This document shows positions 39,064 to 47,892 of a DNA stretch of 64,000 nt, in pieces. Made by a program: the position numbers and the translations under genes. Position 1 is the stretch's first letter, and each line of letters opens with the position of its first letter. The stretch is from assembly GCF_012985465.1 (NCBI RefSeq), contig NZ_JAAQWN010000013.1:98299-162298 (forward strand), written 5' to 3'. This DNA is from Pseudomonas sp. WS 5079. Lineage in GTDB: Bacteria; Pseudomonadota; Gammaproteobacteria; Pseudomonadales; Pseudomonadaceae. Under the pieces are notes generated by a model that saw nothing but the letters and a program-made list of their open reading frames with translations, was not told where the DNA came from and ran no database searches.

Positions 39064-39463
39064 AAAAAAGCCGGCGTGGCGCTCAAATCGCAGAAACTAC
39101 AAGGGGAGCCGAAGCTCCCCCAGAAAGTAGTTGCGTGCTCTATTTTTATTATTGATTTCGGGCTTCTTGTTTTTGTTGATCGCCCTCGCCATGACATTTC
39201 ACCTTCATGACACTCCCAATCGGGAGTCAAGAGCAAACGGATTGCTTTGGTCGCTGTGTTGCTATGATCAATGATTCAACCAGTTCAGGCTCTGCCTTAG
39301 GGCAGTTTTTGTTGTTCTCGGCCTGGTTGCGGGGCAAGCCCCAAATGCAACGCCTCTCCAAAAGAATCAGTTAGCTGCGCCTCCGCCGTGTTGTTTTTAT
39401 TGTGCGTGAGTCGATTCGTCTTATTTTTATTGTGTGTGTACGGTGCTTTTTATTGTTCTTGTA
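39064..39463 (-). ncRNA. crcZ: CrcZ small RNA (Hfq/Crc antagonist)
   Basis: About 400 bases on the minus strand between cbrB and pcnB, the position of crcZ in P. aeruginosa. CrcZ titrates Hfq/Crc and relieves carbon catabolite repression. Six A-rich AAnAAnAA-type motifs are visible on the minus strand (plus-strand spans 39447-39457, 39421-39431, 39390-39401, 39305-39316, 39163-39178 and 39141-39154). A stem GGGGAGC-TTCG-GCTCCCC is at 39103-39120. The start is set from the sigma-54 promoter; the end is placed at a run of six U's (39069-39064) and is approximate. Confidence 0.85.
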
Positions 39464-39472
39464 CTAAGCATA

Positions 39473-39490
39473 TAGCAGGGTGCGTGCCAA
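39473..39490 (-). promoter_or_regulatory. Sigma-54 promoter of crcZ
   Basis: On the minus strand TTGGCACG, four bases, CTGCTA gives GG and GC separated by exactly ten bases, close to the consensus TGGCACG-N4-TTGCW. The predicted start is near 39463. CbrB activates crcZ from such a promoter in P. aeruginosa and P. putida. Confidence 0.85.
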
Positions 39491-39550
39491 CTTTTGCGAG
39501 CCCCAGCAAAATCAGGGGTTTGACCGGTTCATGGGTGTTTGTCGGGCGAA

Positions 39551-39589
39551 AAAAAGCCGGGGCTTCGTTACCGTAAGCCCCGGCTTTTT
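39551..39589. terminator. Bidirectional terminator between cbrB and crcZ
   Basis: Perfect 15-base arms AAAAAGCCGGGGCTT (39551-39565) and AAGCCCCGGCTTTTT (39575-39589) form a strong hairpin with T-runs on both strands. On the minus strand it ends the cbrB message upstream of the crcZ promoter. Confidence 0.92.
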
Positions 39590-39637
39590 GTTACGTGAAT
39601 ATCTGAGGTAACAGTTTTTTCACGTTTGGGGTGTTAC
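39589..39637. promoter_or_regulatory. CbrB-type upstream activating sites for crcZ
   Basis: Three half-sites are present: TGTTAC at 39589-39594, GTAACA at 39608-39613 and TGTTAC at 39632-39637. The first two form an inverted repeat with 13 bases between. They lie about 126-174 bases upstream of the predicted crcZ start. I recall inverted TGTTAC/GTAACA motifs being reported as CbrB sites; that link is from memory. Confidence 0.65.
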
Positions 39638-39653
39638 CCAATGTGAGTTGATC

Positions 39654-41081
39654 TCAGCTTTCGCTGGCAACCCCGGTCTTGCGCCGTGGAATGCCCAGGC
39701 GCTGGCGCCGCTCCCACAGGCACTTGCGGCTGACGCCCAGTTTGCGCGCCAGCTCGGTCTCGGTCATATGGTCCTGGTGCTCCAGTACGAAGTGCTGGAA
39801 GTAGTCCTCCAGGGACAAGTCTTCTGTGGGCTCGTGGCTGGTGTTACTGCCGCCCTGTTGTGGTGCCAGGCCAATGAAGTCGTCATCGTCCAGGTCGCTT
39901 AGTTCGATATCGATGCCCAGCAGCTCAGCGGAGATCTGCGGGCTCTCCGAGAGAATCACTGCGCGTTCCACGGCGTTTTCCAGCTCGCGCACGTTACCTG
40001 GCCACGAATAGTGGCGGATGGCCTGTTCGGCGTCGGCCGCAAACGTCAGGTCGGTACGGTTGACCCGCGCGCTCTGGCGCAGCAGGAACGCATTGGCGAT
40101 CTCGTTGACGTCGGCGCCGCGTTCACGCAGGGCCGGCAACTTGAGGGCAATCACGTGCAGGCGGTAATAGAGGTCTTCACGGAACTGGCCGATTTTCGCC
40201 AGGCTTTTCAGGTCACGGTGAGTCGCGGCGATCAGGCGCACGTCGACTTTTTGCGACTGTACCGAGCCAACCCGGCGAATCTCGCCTTCCTGCAGCACAC
40301 GCAGCAGGCGGGCCTGGGCTTCCAGGGGCAGTTCACCGATTTCGTCGAGGAACAGCGTGCCGCCGTCCGCCGCTTCTACCAAGCCTGCGCGTCCGGCGCT
40401 GGCGCCGGTAAAGGCCCCTTTTTCGTGGCCGAACAGTTCGGATTCGATCAAGGATTCGGGGATCGCTGCACAGTTCACCGAGATCATCGGGGCCTTGGCG
40501 CGCTTGGACAGGTTGTGCAGGGCGCGGGCCACCAGTTCCTTGCCGGTACCGGACTCGCCCTGGATCAGGACATTGGAGTCAGTGGGCGCCACCTTGCGGA
40601 TCTTGACGTACAGGTCCTGCATGGGTGGGCAGGAGCCGATGATGCCAATTTCGCCATTGCTGTTGTCGACGCCGGGTTTGTCGCTGGCGGCCTTGCCGGC
40701 CGGCCGTTCCGCTGGTGCGCTGCTGGCCGACTGGCGGTCACGCAGGATACGCGCCACCGCCTGGAGCATCTCGTCGTGGTCGAAAGGCTTGGCGATGTAG
40801 TCCACCGCGCCCATCTTCATCGAGTCGACGGCCGAGCGCAGGCTGGCATAGCTGGTCATGATCAGCACCGGCGTGCCCTGGCCCAGCTTGATCAACTCGG
40901 TGCCCGGTGCGCCGGGCAGGCGCAGGTCACTGACGATCAGGTCGAATGTGGGAATGCTGAAACGCTCTTGGGCTTCCTGCACCGAGCCGGCTTCGCTGAC
41001 TTGGTACTGATTACGTTCAAGCAGGCGACGCAAGGCAGAGCGGATAATGGTTTCGTCTTCGACGATCAAAATGTGCGGCAT
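39654..41081 (-). CDS. cbrB: Sigma-54-dependent response regulator CbrB
   Basis: CbrB, 475 residues, is the NtrC-family response regulator of carbon-nitrogen balance and activates crcZ. The receiver domain (about 1-115) has phospho-acceptor Asp52, Thr76 and Lys98. The AAA+ domain has Walker A GESGTGK at 175-181, the sigma-54-contacting GAFTGA at 222-227 and Walker B GTLFLDEIGE at 241-250. A Fis-type helix-turn-helix near 435-465 (ETELARKLGVSRKCLWERRQR) binds DNA. It follows cbrA after 22 bases. Confidence 0.97.
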   Translation of the reverse strand: MPHILIVEDETIIRSALRRLLERNQYQVSEAGSVQEAQERFSIPTFDLIVSDLRLPGAPGTELIKLGQGTPVLIMTSYASLRSAVDSMKMGAVDYIAKPFDHDEMLQAVARILRDRQSASSAPAERPAGKAASDKPGVDNSNGEIGIIGSCPPMQDLYVKIRKVAPTDSNVLIQGESGTGKELVARALHNLSKRAKAPMISVNCAAIPESLIESELFGHEKGAFTGASAGRAGLVEAADGGTLFLDEIGELPLEAQARLLRVLQEGEIRRVGSVQSQKVDVRLIAATHRDLKSLAKIGQFREDLYYRLHVIALKLPALRERGADVNEIANAFLLRQSARVNRTDLTFAADAEQAIRHYSWPGNVRELENAVERAVILSESPQISAELLGIDIELSDLDDDDFIGLAPQQGGSNTSHEPTEDLSLEDYFQHFVLEHQDHMTETELARKLGVSRKCLWERRQRLGIPRRKTGVASES

Positions 41082-41103
41082 TGATTCAATTCTCTCGACG
41101 GTC

Positions 41104-44058
41104 TCAGTTCACAGCGGACGTCGCTTCGACATGACGCGGCAAGGTCACCCGAATACGGGTGCCGCGTTGGCTTTCGGTGTCAGCCGGGCTGTCGATGGTG
41201 ATTTGTCCATAATGCTCTTCAACGATGGAATAGACCAGTGCAAGGCCCAGACCGGTACCTTCACCCGGATCCTTGGTGGTGAAGAAGGGTTCGAACAATC
41301 GGTCCATGATGTTCTGTGGAATACCGCTGCCTTCGTCTTCGACGATCAGGTCGACCGTGTGCTCGAAAGCCTCGCTCTTGACCCTTACCGCACTGCCGGC
41401 GGGGGTCGCGTCGCGGGCGTTGGACAGCAGGTTGATCAGCACCTGGGCCAGGCGTTGTGAGTCGCCCACCACCCAGTGTTCCGGATCGCACAAGTTATAG
41501 AACTGTACTTCGAAATTGCGCCGGTTCAAGGCCAGCAGCCCAATGGCATCCTGGGCGACTTCGGCCAGGCACACCGCTTCGTCATGATTCTGGTGGCCGC
41601 CGGCGTGGGCAAAGCTCATCAGCGATTGCACGATGCGTGAGACACGCTTGGTCTGCTCGAGGATCTGCCCGCTGATCTCGGTGATTTCGTCGTCTTCCTC
41701 ACGCTCCTCGCGCAGGTTCTGCGCCAGGCACGCGATACCGGTAATCGGATTGCCGATCTCGTGGGCCACGCCGGCCGCCAGGCGGCCGATACTGGCCAGG
41801 CGCTCGGAGTGCACCAGCTTGTCTTCGAGCATCTGGGTTTCGGTCAGGTCTTCGACCAGCAACACCAGGCCGCTGTTACCGGGGGCCAGGGGCTCGTCGA
41901 TCGCTGCCTTGTGCAGGTTCAGCCAGCGGGTCTGGCCGTCGAGGGCCAGGTGCTGTTTGTGCAAGTGCTCGTCTGGCAGGTTGATAAAACCCTGCAACAA
42001 TTCTTTCCACGGATCGGCGATGGTGGTCAGGCGCGAGCCCACCACGCGCTGGGCGGCGATGCCGGTCAGCTCCTCCATGGCCTTGTTCCACATCAGGATC
42101 TCTTGGTCCTTGGCCAGGGAGCACACGCCCATGGGCAGTTCCTGCAAGGTCTGGCGGTGGTAGCGGCGTAGGGCGTCGAGTTCGGCGGCAAGGCCGGTGA
42201 GGCGCGAGTGGTAGTCCTCCAGCCGGCTCTCGATAAAGTGGATGTCTTCGGTGACATAGTTCTCGCCGCCGGCCTTGTACGGCAGGAAGGTCTCGACCAT
42301 GTCCTGGGACACGCTGGGGCCCATCAACCCGGACAGGTTGGCCTCGATACGGTCGCGCAGGCGGCGCAGGGCGTAGGGACGGCGCTCGTCGAACGGCAGG
42401 TACAGATCGCGCAGCGCCTGCTCCACTTCCTTTTGCGCGGCCTTGGCACCCAGGGGCTTGGCCAGTTGCGTGGCAAACTCCTGGGGCGAGGCGGCATGCA
42501 GTTCGCGGCGTTGCGGACGGCGCACGTTATCCACCGCGCATGCCTCGGCGGCGCTGGTTTCTTCGGGGCTGGCGTTGGTGAACAGGGAAATCAGGGTGAA
42601 CATCAGCACGTTGGCCGCCAGCGAGGCGATCGCTGCCATGTGCCAACTGGTGTCGTCGAGCACGTAGATCATGTTCAGCAGCGGGATATAAAAACCCTGC
42701 AGATTACCGACCAGCGGCAGCAGCATGGTCACCAGCCATACCAGGATCCCCGCCAGCAACCCGGCAATAAACCCACGCCGATTGGCAGTCGGCCAGTACA
42801 GCACCGACAAAACCCCCGGCAAGAACTGCAAGGTGGCGACGAAGGCCACAATGCCCAGGTTGGCCAGGTCTTGCTCGGCCGCCATCAACAGGTAGAAACC
42901 ATAGCCGGCCATGATGATCGCCACGATCAGCGCCCGGCGTGTCCATTTCAGCCAGCGGTAGATATTGCCTTCGGCGGGCGGCTGGTACAGCGGCAGCACC
43001 AGGTGGTTGAGGGCCATGCCCGACAGCGCCAGGGTGGTGACAATGATCAAGCCACTGGCCGCCGACAAACCGCCGACATAGGCCAGCAAGGCCAGGGATT
43101 TACTGTTGGCGGCGATGCCGATACCCAGGGTGAAGTATTCCGGGTTGGTGGTGGCCCCCAGTTTCAGGCCGGCCCAGAGGATCAGCGGCACTGCCAGGCT
43201 CATCAACAACAGGAACAACGGCAGGCCCCAACTGGCGCTGACCAGCGAGCGCGGGTTGAGGTTCTCGGTAAAGGTCATGTGGTACATGTGCGGCATGACG
43301 ATGGCGGAGGCAAAGAACACCAGCAACAGCGTGCGCCATGGGCCTTCTTGCAGCGGAGTATGCAGGGCGGCGAGGGCTGTCTGGTTTTGCAGCAGCCATA
43401 GCTCCAGTTGTTGCGGACCGTCGAACACGCCGTACAGCGCATACAGGCCGACGCCACCGATGGCGATCAGCTTGATCACCGACTCGAAGGCAATCGCAAA
43501 CACCAGGCCTTCGTGCTTTTCCCGGGTGGCGATATGCCGCGAGCCGAAAAAAATCGTGAACAAAGTGATCAGCGCACAAAAGCTCAGGGCCACCCGATGC
43601 TGTACCGGCTCATGGGTGAGAATGCCGATGGAATCGGCCACGGCCTGGATTTGCAGGGCCAGTAGTGGCAGCACGCCGATCAGCATGAAAATCGTGGTCA
43701 GCGCGCCGGCCCAGGTGCTGCGAAAGCGGAAGGCAAACAGGTCGGCCAGCGAAGACAGTTGGTAGGTGCGGGTGATTTTCAGGATCGGGTACAGCAGCAC
43801 CGGCGCCAGCAGGAAGGCCCCGGACACCCCGAGGTAGCTGGAAAGAAACCCATAACCGTATTGGTAGGCCAGGCCCACCGTGCCATAGAACGCCCAGGCG
43901 CTGGCATAGACGCCCAGGGATAAGGTGTAGGTCAACGGGTGGCGAATGATCGCCCGCGGGATCATCCCGCGCTCACTGATCCAGGCCACCCCGAACAGCG
44001 CGGCCAGGTAGGCGGCGCTGATCAGCAGCATCTGGGTCAGGCTAAAGCTCATCGGCAT
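41104..44058 (-). CDS. cbrA: Sensor histidine kinase CbrA (transporter-kinase fusion)
   Basis: CbrA, 984 residues, fuses a sodium/solute-symporter (SLC5-like) domain of about 13 membrane helices (about 5-500) to a STAC-like linker, a PAS domain (about 620-740) and a histidine kinase. The H-box is VAHEIGNPITG with His766; the N-box NLLSNARDA is near 876-884 and the G boxes DEGSGIP and GEGTGLGLAL lie near 908 and 933-942. It phosphorylates CbrB; reports describe histidine uptake by the symporter part. The ATG overlaps cbrX by 17 bases; an ATG two codons later is an alternative. Confidence 0.97.
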   Translation of the reverse strand: MPMSFSLTQMLLISAAYLAALFGVAWISERGMIPRAIIRHPLTYTLSLGVYASAWAFYGTVGLAYQYGYGFLSSYLGVSGAFLLAPVLLYPILKITRTYQLSSLADLFAFRFRSTWAGALTTIFMLIGVLPLLALQIQAVADSIGILTHEPVQHRVALSFCALITLFTIFFGSRHIATREKHEGLVFAIAFESVIKLIAIGGVGLYALYGVFDGPQQLELWLLQNQTALAALHTPLQEGPWRTLLLVFFASAIVMPHMYHMTFTENLNPRSLVSASWGLPLFLLLMSLAVPLILWAGLKLGATTNPEYFTLGIGIAANSKSLALLAYVGGLSAASGLIIVTTLALSGMALNHLVLPLYQPPAEGNIYRWLKWTRRALIVAIIMAGYGFYLLMAAEQDLANLGIVAFVATLQFLPGVLSVLYWPTANRRGFIAGLLAGILVWLVTMLLPLVGNLQGFYIPLLNMIYVLDDTSWHMAAIASLAANVLMFTLISLFTNASPEETSAAEACAVDNVRRPQRRELHAASPQEFATQLAKPLGAKAAQKEVEQALRDLYLPFDERRPYALRRLRDRIEANLSGLMGPSVSQDMVETFLPYKAGGENYVTEDIHFIESRLEDYHSRLTGLAAELDALRRYHRQTLQELPMGVCSLAKDQEILMWNKAMEELTGIAAQRVVGSRLTTIADPWKELLQGFINLPDEHLHKQHLALDGQTRWLNLHKAAIDEPLAPGNSGLVLLVEDLTETQMLEDKLVHSERLASIGRLAAGVAHEIGNPITGIACLAQNLREEREEDDEITEISGQILEQTKRVSRIVQSLMSFAHAGGHQNHDEAVCLAEVAQDAIGLLALNRRNFEVQFYNLCDPEHWVVGDSQRLAQVLINLLSNARDATPAGSAVRVKSEAFEHTVDLIVEDEGSGIPQNIMDRLFEPFFTTKDPGEGTGLGLALVYSIVEEHYGQITIDSPADTESQRGTRIRVTLPRHVEATSAVN

Positions 44059-44218
44059 CTTTTTGGCTCTGCAGGATGAAGGTCACGACGATCAGGATCA
44101 GCCACAGCAGATAGGGGCGATACCAGGCGCCCGTGGCGTCGATCCACCAGTCCATGATGGCGGGAGAAAACAGGTAGATCCCGACGACCAGCAGCAGGAC
44201 CAATCGATAGATGTACAT
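44042..44218 (-). CDS. cbrX: CbrX, small membrane protein overlapping cbrA
   Basis: A 58-residue protein with two hydrophobic segments (about 4-22 and 37-54) and a charged C terminus QSQKDADEL, likely in the inner membrane. The ATG at 44218 has AGAGG about five bases upstream. Its last codons overlap the cbrA start, and cbrA has no good ribosome-binding site of its own, so cbrA translation may depend on it. In P. putida a gene called cbrX occupies this position, as I recall. Its biochemical role is unknown. Confidence 0.85.
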   Translation of the reverse strand: MYIYRLVLLLVVGIYLFSPAIMDWWIDATGAWYRPYLLWLILIVVTFILQSQKDADEL

Positions 44219-44280
44219 GTTGGCCTCTGATTGAAAAACTGCGGCGATGTTAACGGATGGCTGGCAGGCTGCAAGCGCCT

Positions 44281-45168
44281 TCAGCGCAATTGCGCTTCGG
44301 CCAGGGTCAGTGTGCGCGGGATCCGGCTGGCATCCCAGTACTGGATGCCCCAATCGAGCAGTTCCCGTGGGCTGGCGTAGAGCAGTTCATCCCCCGGCAT
44401 CTGGCCGAGGGCGCGCAGGGCCCTTAAGAGCAAAGGTGTGGCCTGGTCGGGCATTAGCGGTGGGGAGCGGTAGGATTTGCCCAGCTTGTTGCCGTCCGGC
44501 TGGATGATCAGCGGCACATGCAGGTAGCGCGGCTGGCGCAGGCCCAGCAGCTCTTGCAGGTACAGCTGGCGTGGCGTGGAGTCCAGCAGGTCGGCGCCGC
44601 GCACGATATCGGTGACACCTTGCCAGGCATCGTCGAGCACCACGGCCAGTTGGTAGGCATACAGGCCGTCGCGACGGCGGATGATGAAGTCGCCGACATC
44701 GCGGCCCAGGTGTTGTCGGAACTCGCCCTGTACACGGTCAGTAAAATGGTATTCCAACTCGGGAACCCGTAGGCGAATGGCGGCATCCTGCTGGTCGTGG
44801 CCGGCGTTGCGGCAGAGGCCAGGGTAAATGCCGTTATACGGTTCCAGTTGCTTGCGTGAACAGGTGCAGGCGTAGGCCAGGCCATGATTGAACATATCGT
44901 TCAGGACTTTGGCGTAGGCATCATGCCGCTCGCTTTGTCGGACCAGTTCGCCGTCCCATTCAAAACCATAGCTTTCCAGGGCATGCAGGATCGCCGCCTG
45001 GGCGCCCGGCTCTTCACGGGGTGGGTCGAGGTCTTCCATGCGCATCAGCCAGCGGCCTTGATTGGCGCGGGCGTCGAGATAGGAAGCGAGGGCTGCAACC
45101 AGGGAGCCGAAGTGCAAATGGCCGCTGGGCGTGGGGGCGAAACGCCCGATATAGGGAGAGGCTGTCAT
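44281..45168 (-). CDS. gluQ: Glutamyl-Q tRNA(Asp) synthetase
   Basis: GluQRS, 295 residues, attaches glutamate to the queuosine of tRNA-Asp. It is a shortened glutamyl-tRNA synthetase without the anticodon-binding domain. The HIGH-type motif is PTPSGHLHFGS, a zinc-binding cluster is CTCSRKQLEPYNGIYPGLC (about 99-117), and the KMSKS-type motif is KLGKSYRS near 232. dksA lies just upstream on the same strand, the dksA-gluQ order common in proteobacteria. Confidence 0.95.
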   Translation of the reverse strand: MTASPYIGRFAPTPSGHLHFGSLVAALASYLDARANQGRWLMRMEDLDPPREEPGAQAAILHALESYGFEWDGELVRQSERHDAYAKVLNDMFNHGLAYACTCSRKQLEPYNGIYPGLCRNAGHDQQDAAIRLRVPELEYHFTDRVQGEFRQHLGRDVGDFIIRRRDGLYAYQLAVVLDDAWQGVTDIVRGADLLDSTPRQLYLQELLGLRQPRYLHVPLIIQPDGNKLGKSYRSPPLMPDQATPLLLRALRALGQMPGDELLYASPRELLDWGIQYWDASRIPRTLTLAEAQLR

Positions 45169-45204
45169 GGCCAGGATATTACTGGAAAACCGCCAAACTC
45201 CAGA

Positions 45205-45234
45205 AACAAAAATGGGGCATTTGCACGCCCCATT
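45205..45234 (-). terminator. Terminator after dksA
   Basis: On the minus strand AATGGGGC (45234-45227) and GCCCCATT (45218-45211) form a stem followed by TTTGTTTC. It lies between dksA and gluQ and may reduce read-through into gluQ. Confidence 0.75.
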
Positions 45235-45252
45235 CGTCCAGCCGGGCAGGGA

Positions 45253-45687
45253 TTACTTGCCGACCTGTTTTTCCTTGATTTCGGCCAAGGTCTTGCAGTC
45301 TACGCACATGTCTGCAGTAGGACGGGCTTCCAGGCGACGAATACCAATCTCGACGCCGCAGGATTCGCACCAGCCATATTCTTCGTCTTCGATCAGTTGC
45401 AACGTCTTGTCGATTTTCTTGATCAGCTTGCGCTCGCGATCACGGGCGCGCAGTTCAAGGCTGAACTCTTCTTCCTGGCTGGCACGGTCGGCCGGGTCAG
45501 GGAAGTTGGCTGCTTCGTCCTTCATATGGTCAACGGTACGGTCGACCTCCTGCATCAAGTCCTGTTTCCATTTTTGCAGGATCTTGGTGAAGTGCTTGCG
45601 CATGGGCTCGCCCATGTACTCCTCACCCTTCGTCTCGATGTAGGGTTCGAAGCCGCTGATGCTCTGTTGCTTTGCTTGGGTGGACAT
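45253..45687 (-). CDS. dksA: RNA polymerase-binding transcription factor DksA
   Basis: DksA, 144 residues, works with ppGpp in the stringent response by entering the RNA polymerase secondary channel. The coiled-coil tip has the DxxDxA motif Asp64, Asp67, Ala69. Four zinc cysteines are at 107, 110, 128 and 131, so this is the canonical C4 form. The ATG at 45687 gives MSTQAKQQSISGFEPYIETK; the start six codons earlier is less likely. A related secondary-channel factor, GreA, is at 8019-8495. Confidence 0.96.
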   Translation of the reverse strand: MSTQAKQQSISGFEPYIETKGEEYMGEPMRKHFTKILQKWKQDLMQEVDRTVDHMKDEAANFPDPADRASQEEEFSLELRARDRERKLIKKIDKTLQLIEDEEYGWCESCGVEIGIRRLEARPTADMCVDCKTLAEIKEKQVGK

Positions 45688-46006
45688 GAATAGACCGCCT
45701 CTCACTCTTCTAATCCATTGCGCAGGATTGCAACATCACCGACACCTGCCGGCCCTGCGGCTGCAAGCGGGCGAACTTACCAGATAGATTCGGGGTGCGC
45801 CACTCCCGGTTGTCGAGGCCCGTCGCGCCGGGGTTGCAAACTGCTGCGACCCGCCGTGGCCGGGCATACACCGTCTGGAATGATGATTTTAGTCTTTTTG
45901 CAGGCGCTTGCCCGGCTCATCACGCCAGCCGGGCAGGCAATAGAACATGTTTTACCTCGCGGGTTCGGTAGAATCCCGATTTTGTCCTCATTGTTAAGGA
46001 AGGCTA
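45688..46006. other. Divergent dksA/aminotransferase gap
   Basis: This 319-base gap holds no gene. An 8-bp hairpin is at 45910-45934 (GCCCGGCT/AGCCGGGC). TAGAAT at 45969-45974 is a likely -10 for the plus-strand aminotransferase; I cannot assign its -35. The dksA promoter must lie here but was not resolved. Confidence 0.5.
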
Positions 46007-47179
46007 ATGGCTCAGCCCTACAGTGCTCGCAGTCGTGCTATCGAACCTTTTCATGTCATGGCGTTGCTGGCGCGGGCCAATGAGCTGCAGGCCGCTGGCC
46101 ATGATGTGATTCACCTGGAGATCGGCGAGCCGGACTTCACCACCGCCGAGCCGATCATCCAGGCCGGCCAGGCCGCACTGGCCAACGGCAAGACCCGCTA
46201 CACCGCCGCCCGTGGCCTGCCGGAATTGCGCGAGGCCATCAGTGGTTTCTACCAGCAGCGTTATGACTTGAGCATCGACCCCGAACGCATCCTGATCACA
46301 CCGGGCGGCTCCGGGGCCTTGCTCCTGGCCAGCAGCCTGCTGGTGGATCCCGGCAAACATTGGTTGCTCGCGGACCCAGGCTACCCCTGTAACCGGCATT
46401 TCCTACGACTGGTGGAGGGCGCGGCGCAACTGGTGCCGGTCGGCCCCGAGGTGCGTTACCAGCTGACCGCCGACCTGGTGGAGCGCTATTGGGACCAGGA
46501 CAGCGTGGGGGCGTTGGTCGCCTCGCCGGCCAACCCGACCGGGACCATTCTGACTCGTGATGAACTGGCCGGCCTGTCCAGGGCGATCAAGGCCCGCAAT
46601 GGCCATCTGGTGGTGGATGAGATCTATCACGGCCTGACCTATGGCACTGACGCGGCCAGCGTGCTGGAAGTGGATGACGAGGCGTTTGTCCTAAACAGTT
46701 TTTCAAAGTATTTCGGCATGACCGGTTGGCGCCTCGGCTGGCTGGTGGCGCCCCCCGCTGCGGTGGGTGAGCTGGAGAAGCTGGCGCAAAACCTGTACAT
46801 CAGCGCACCGAGCATGGCCCAGCATGCGGCATTGGCCTGTTTTACCCCGCAGACCCTGGAGATCCTTGAAGAACGACGGGCCGAGTTCGGGCGCCGGCGT
46901 GACTTTTTGCTGCCGGCCCTGCGTGAGCTGGGGTTCGGTATCGCAGTCGAGCCTGAGGGGGCGTTTTACCTGTATGCCGATATCAGCGCCTTTGGTGGCG
47001 ACGCCTTCGCGTTTTGCCGGCACTTTCTTGAAACCGAGCACGTGGCATTCACGCCAGGGTTGGATTTCGGTCGCTTCAAGGCGGGTCATCATGTGCGTTT
47101 TGCCTACACACAAAACCTCGATCGCCTACAGGAAGCAGTGGAACGCATTGCCCGTGGCTTGCGGAGCTGGCAAAGCTGA
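46007..47179 (+). CDS. PLP-dependent class I/II aminotransferase
   Basis: A 390-residue fold-type I aminotransferase. It has the YTAARGLPELREAI N-terminal motif, ASPANPTGTIL for the cofactor, DEIYHGLTYG, and the Schiff-base Lys234 in NSFSKYFGMTGWRLGW. The substrate cannot be read from sequence; aspartate, alanine or aromatic amino acids are possible. Its stop overlaps the sfsA ATG (TGATG), so the two are coupled. AAGGAAGG lies before the ATG. Confidence 0.93.
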   Translation: MAQPYSARSRAIEPFHVMALLARANELQAAGHDVIHLEIGEPDFTTAEPIIQAGQAALANGKTRYTAARGLPELREAISGFYQQRYDLSIDPERILITPGGSGALLLASSLLVDPGKHWLLADPGYPCNRHFLRLVEGAAQLVPVGPEVRYQLTADLVERYWDQDSVGALVASPANPTGTILTRDELAGLSRAIKARNGHLVVDEIYHGLTYGTDAASVLEVDDEAFVLNSFSKYFGMTGWRLGWLVAPPAAVGELEKLAQNLYISAPSMAQHAALACFTPQTLEILEERRAEFGRRRDFLLPALRELGFGIAVEPEGAFYLYADISAFGGDAFAFCRHFLETEHVAFTPGLDFGRFKAGHHVRFAYTQNLDRLQEAVERIARGLRSWQS

Positions 47180-47892
47180 TGCGCTTTCATCCTCCCCTCG
47201 AAGAAGGTCGGCTGATTCGCCGCTACAAGCGTTTTCTGGCCGATATCGAAACCGTTACCGGCGAGTTGCTGACCATTCACTGCCCCAACACCGGCTCAAT
47301 GTTCAACTGCATGATCGAGGGCGGGCCGGTCTGGTTCAGCCGCTCCAACGACCCCAAGCGCAAGCTGCCGGGCACCTGGGAGATCGCGCAGACCCCACAG
47401 GGCCGTCTGGCGTGCGTCAATACCGCGCGAGCCAACCCGTTGGTTGAAGAGGCGTTGAATGCCGGGGTGATCACTGAGCTCAACGGCTTTACCGCGTTAA
47501 AGCGTGAAGTGCCCTACGGCCAGGAGAAAAGCCGGATCGACTTTCGCCTGGACTACCCCGACGGCGCGGCCTATGTCGAAGTCAAAAGTGTCACCCTGGG
47601 GTTTGACGGCACGCCTATCGCGGCGTTTCCCGATGCAGTGACCCAGCGTGGTGCCAAACATTTACGGGAGTTGGCGCACTTGGCCCGTAACGGTGTACGA
47701 GCCGTGCAGTTGTACTGTGTGAATGTGTCCGGCATCGATGGCGTAAGGCCGGCCGAGGAGATCGATCCCGGGTATGCCGCTGCACTGCGTGAAGCCAAGT
47801 CCGCTGGGGTGCAGGTCCTGGCCTATGGCGTGAATGTCAGTGCACAGGAAATCTGCATTGATCGCCCTTTGCCCGTGCTGCTCAACGACTAG
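47179..47892 (+). CDS. sfsA: DNA-binding protein SfsA (sugar fermentation stimulation family)
   Basis: SfsA, 237 residues. The family was described in E. coli as a maltose-metabolism regulator and has nuclease-like features, but its function is not settled. Typical motifs are RYKRFLADIE, CPNTGSM, GQEKSRIDFRLD and YVEVKSVTL, the last resembling a nuclease core. The ATG at 47179 shares a base with the aminotransferase stop. It meets the Rieske gene tail to tail with four bases of overlap. Confidence 0.95.
   Translation: MRFHPPLEEGRLIRRYKRFLADIETVTGELLTIHCPNTGSMFNCMIEGGPVWFSRSNDPKRKLPGTWEIAQTPQGRLACVNTARANPLVEEALNAGVITELNGFTALKREVPYGQEKSRIDFRLDYPDGAAYVEVKSVTLGFDGTPIAAFPDAVTQRGAKHLRELAHLARNGVRAVQLYCVNVSGIDGVRPAEEIDPGYAAALREAKSAGVQVLAYGVNVSAQEICIDRPLPVLLND

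Noticed and set aside
39036..39236. 66-codon minus-strand frame between cbrB and pcnB
   Set aside because: It lies within crcZ, has no ribosome-binding site and no protein-like pattern; the A-rich motifs explain the sequence better.
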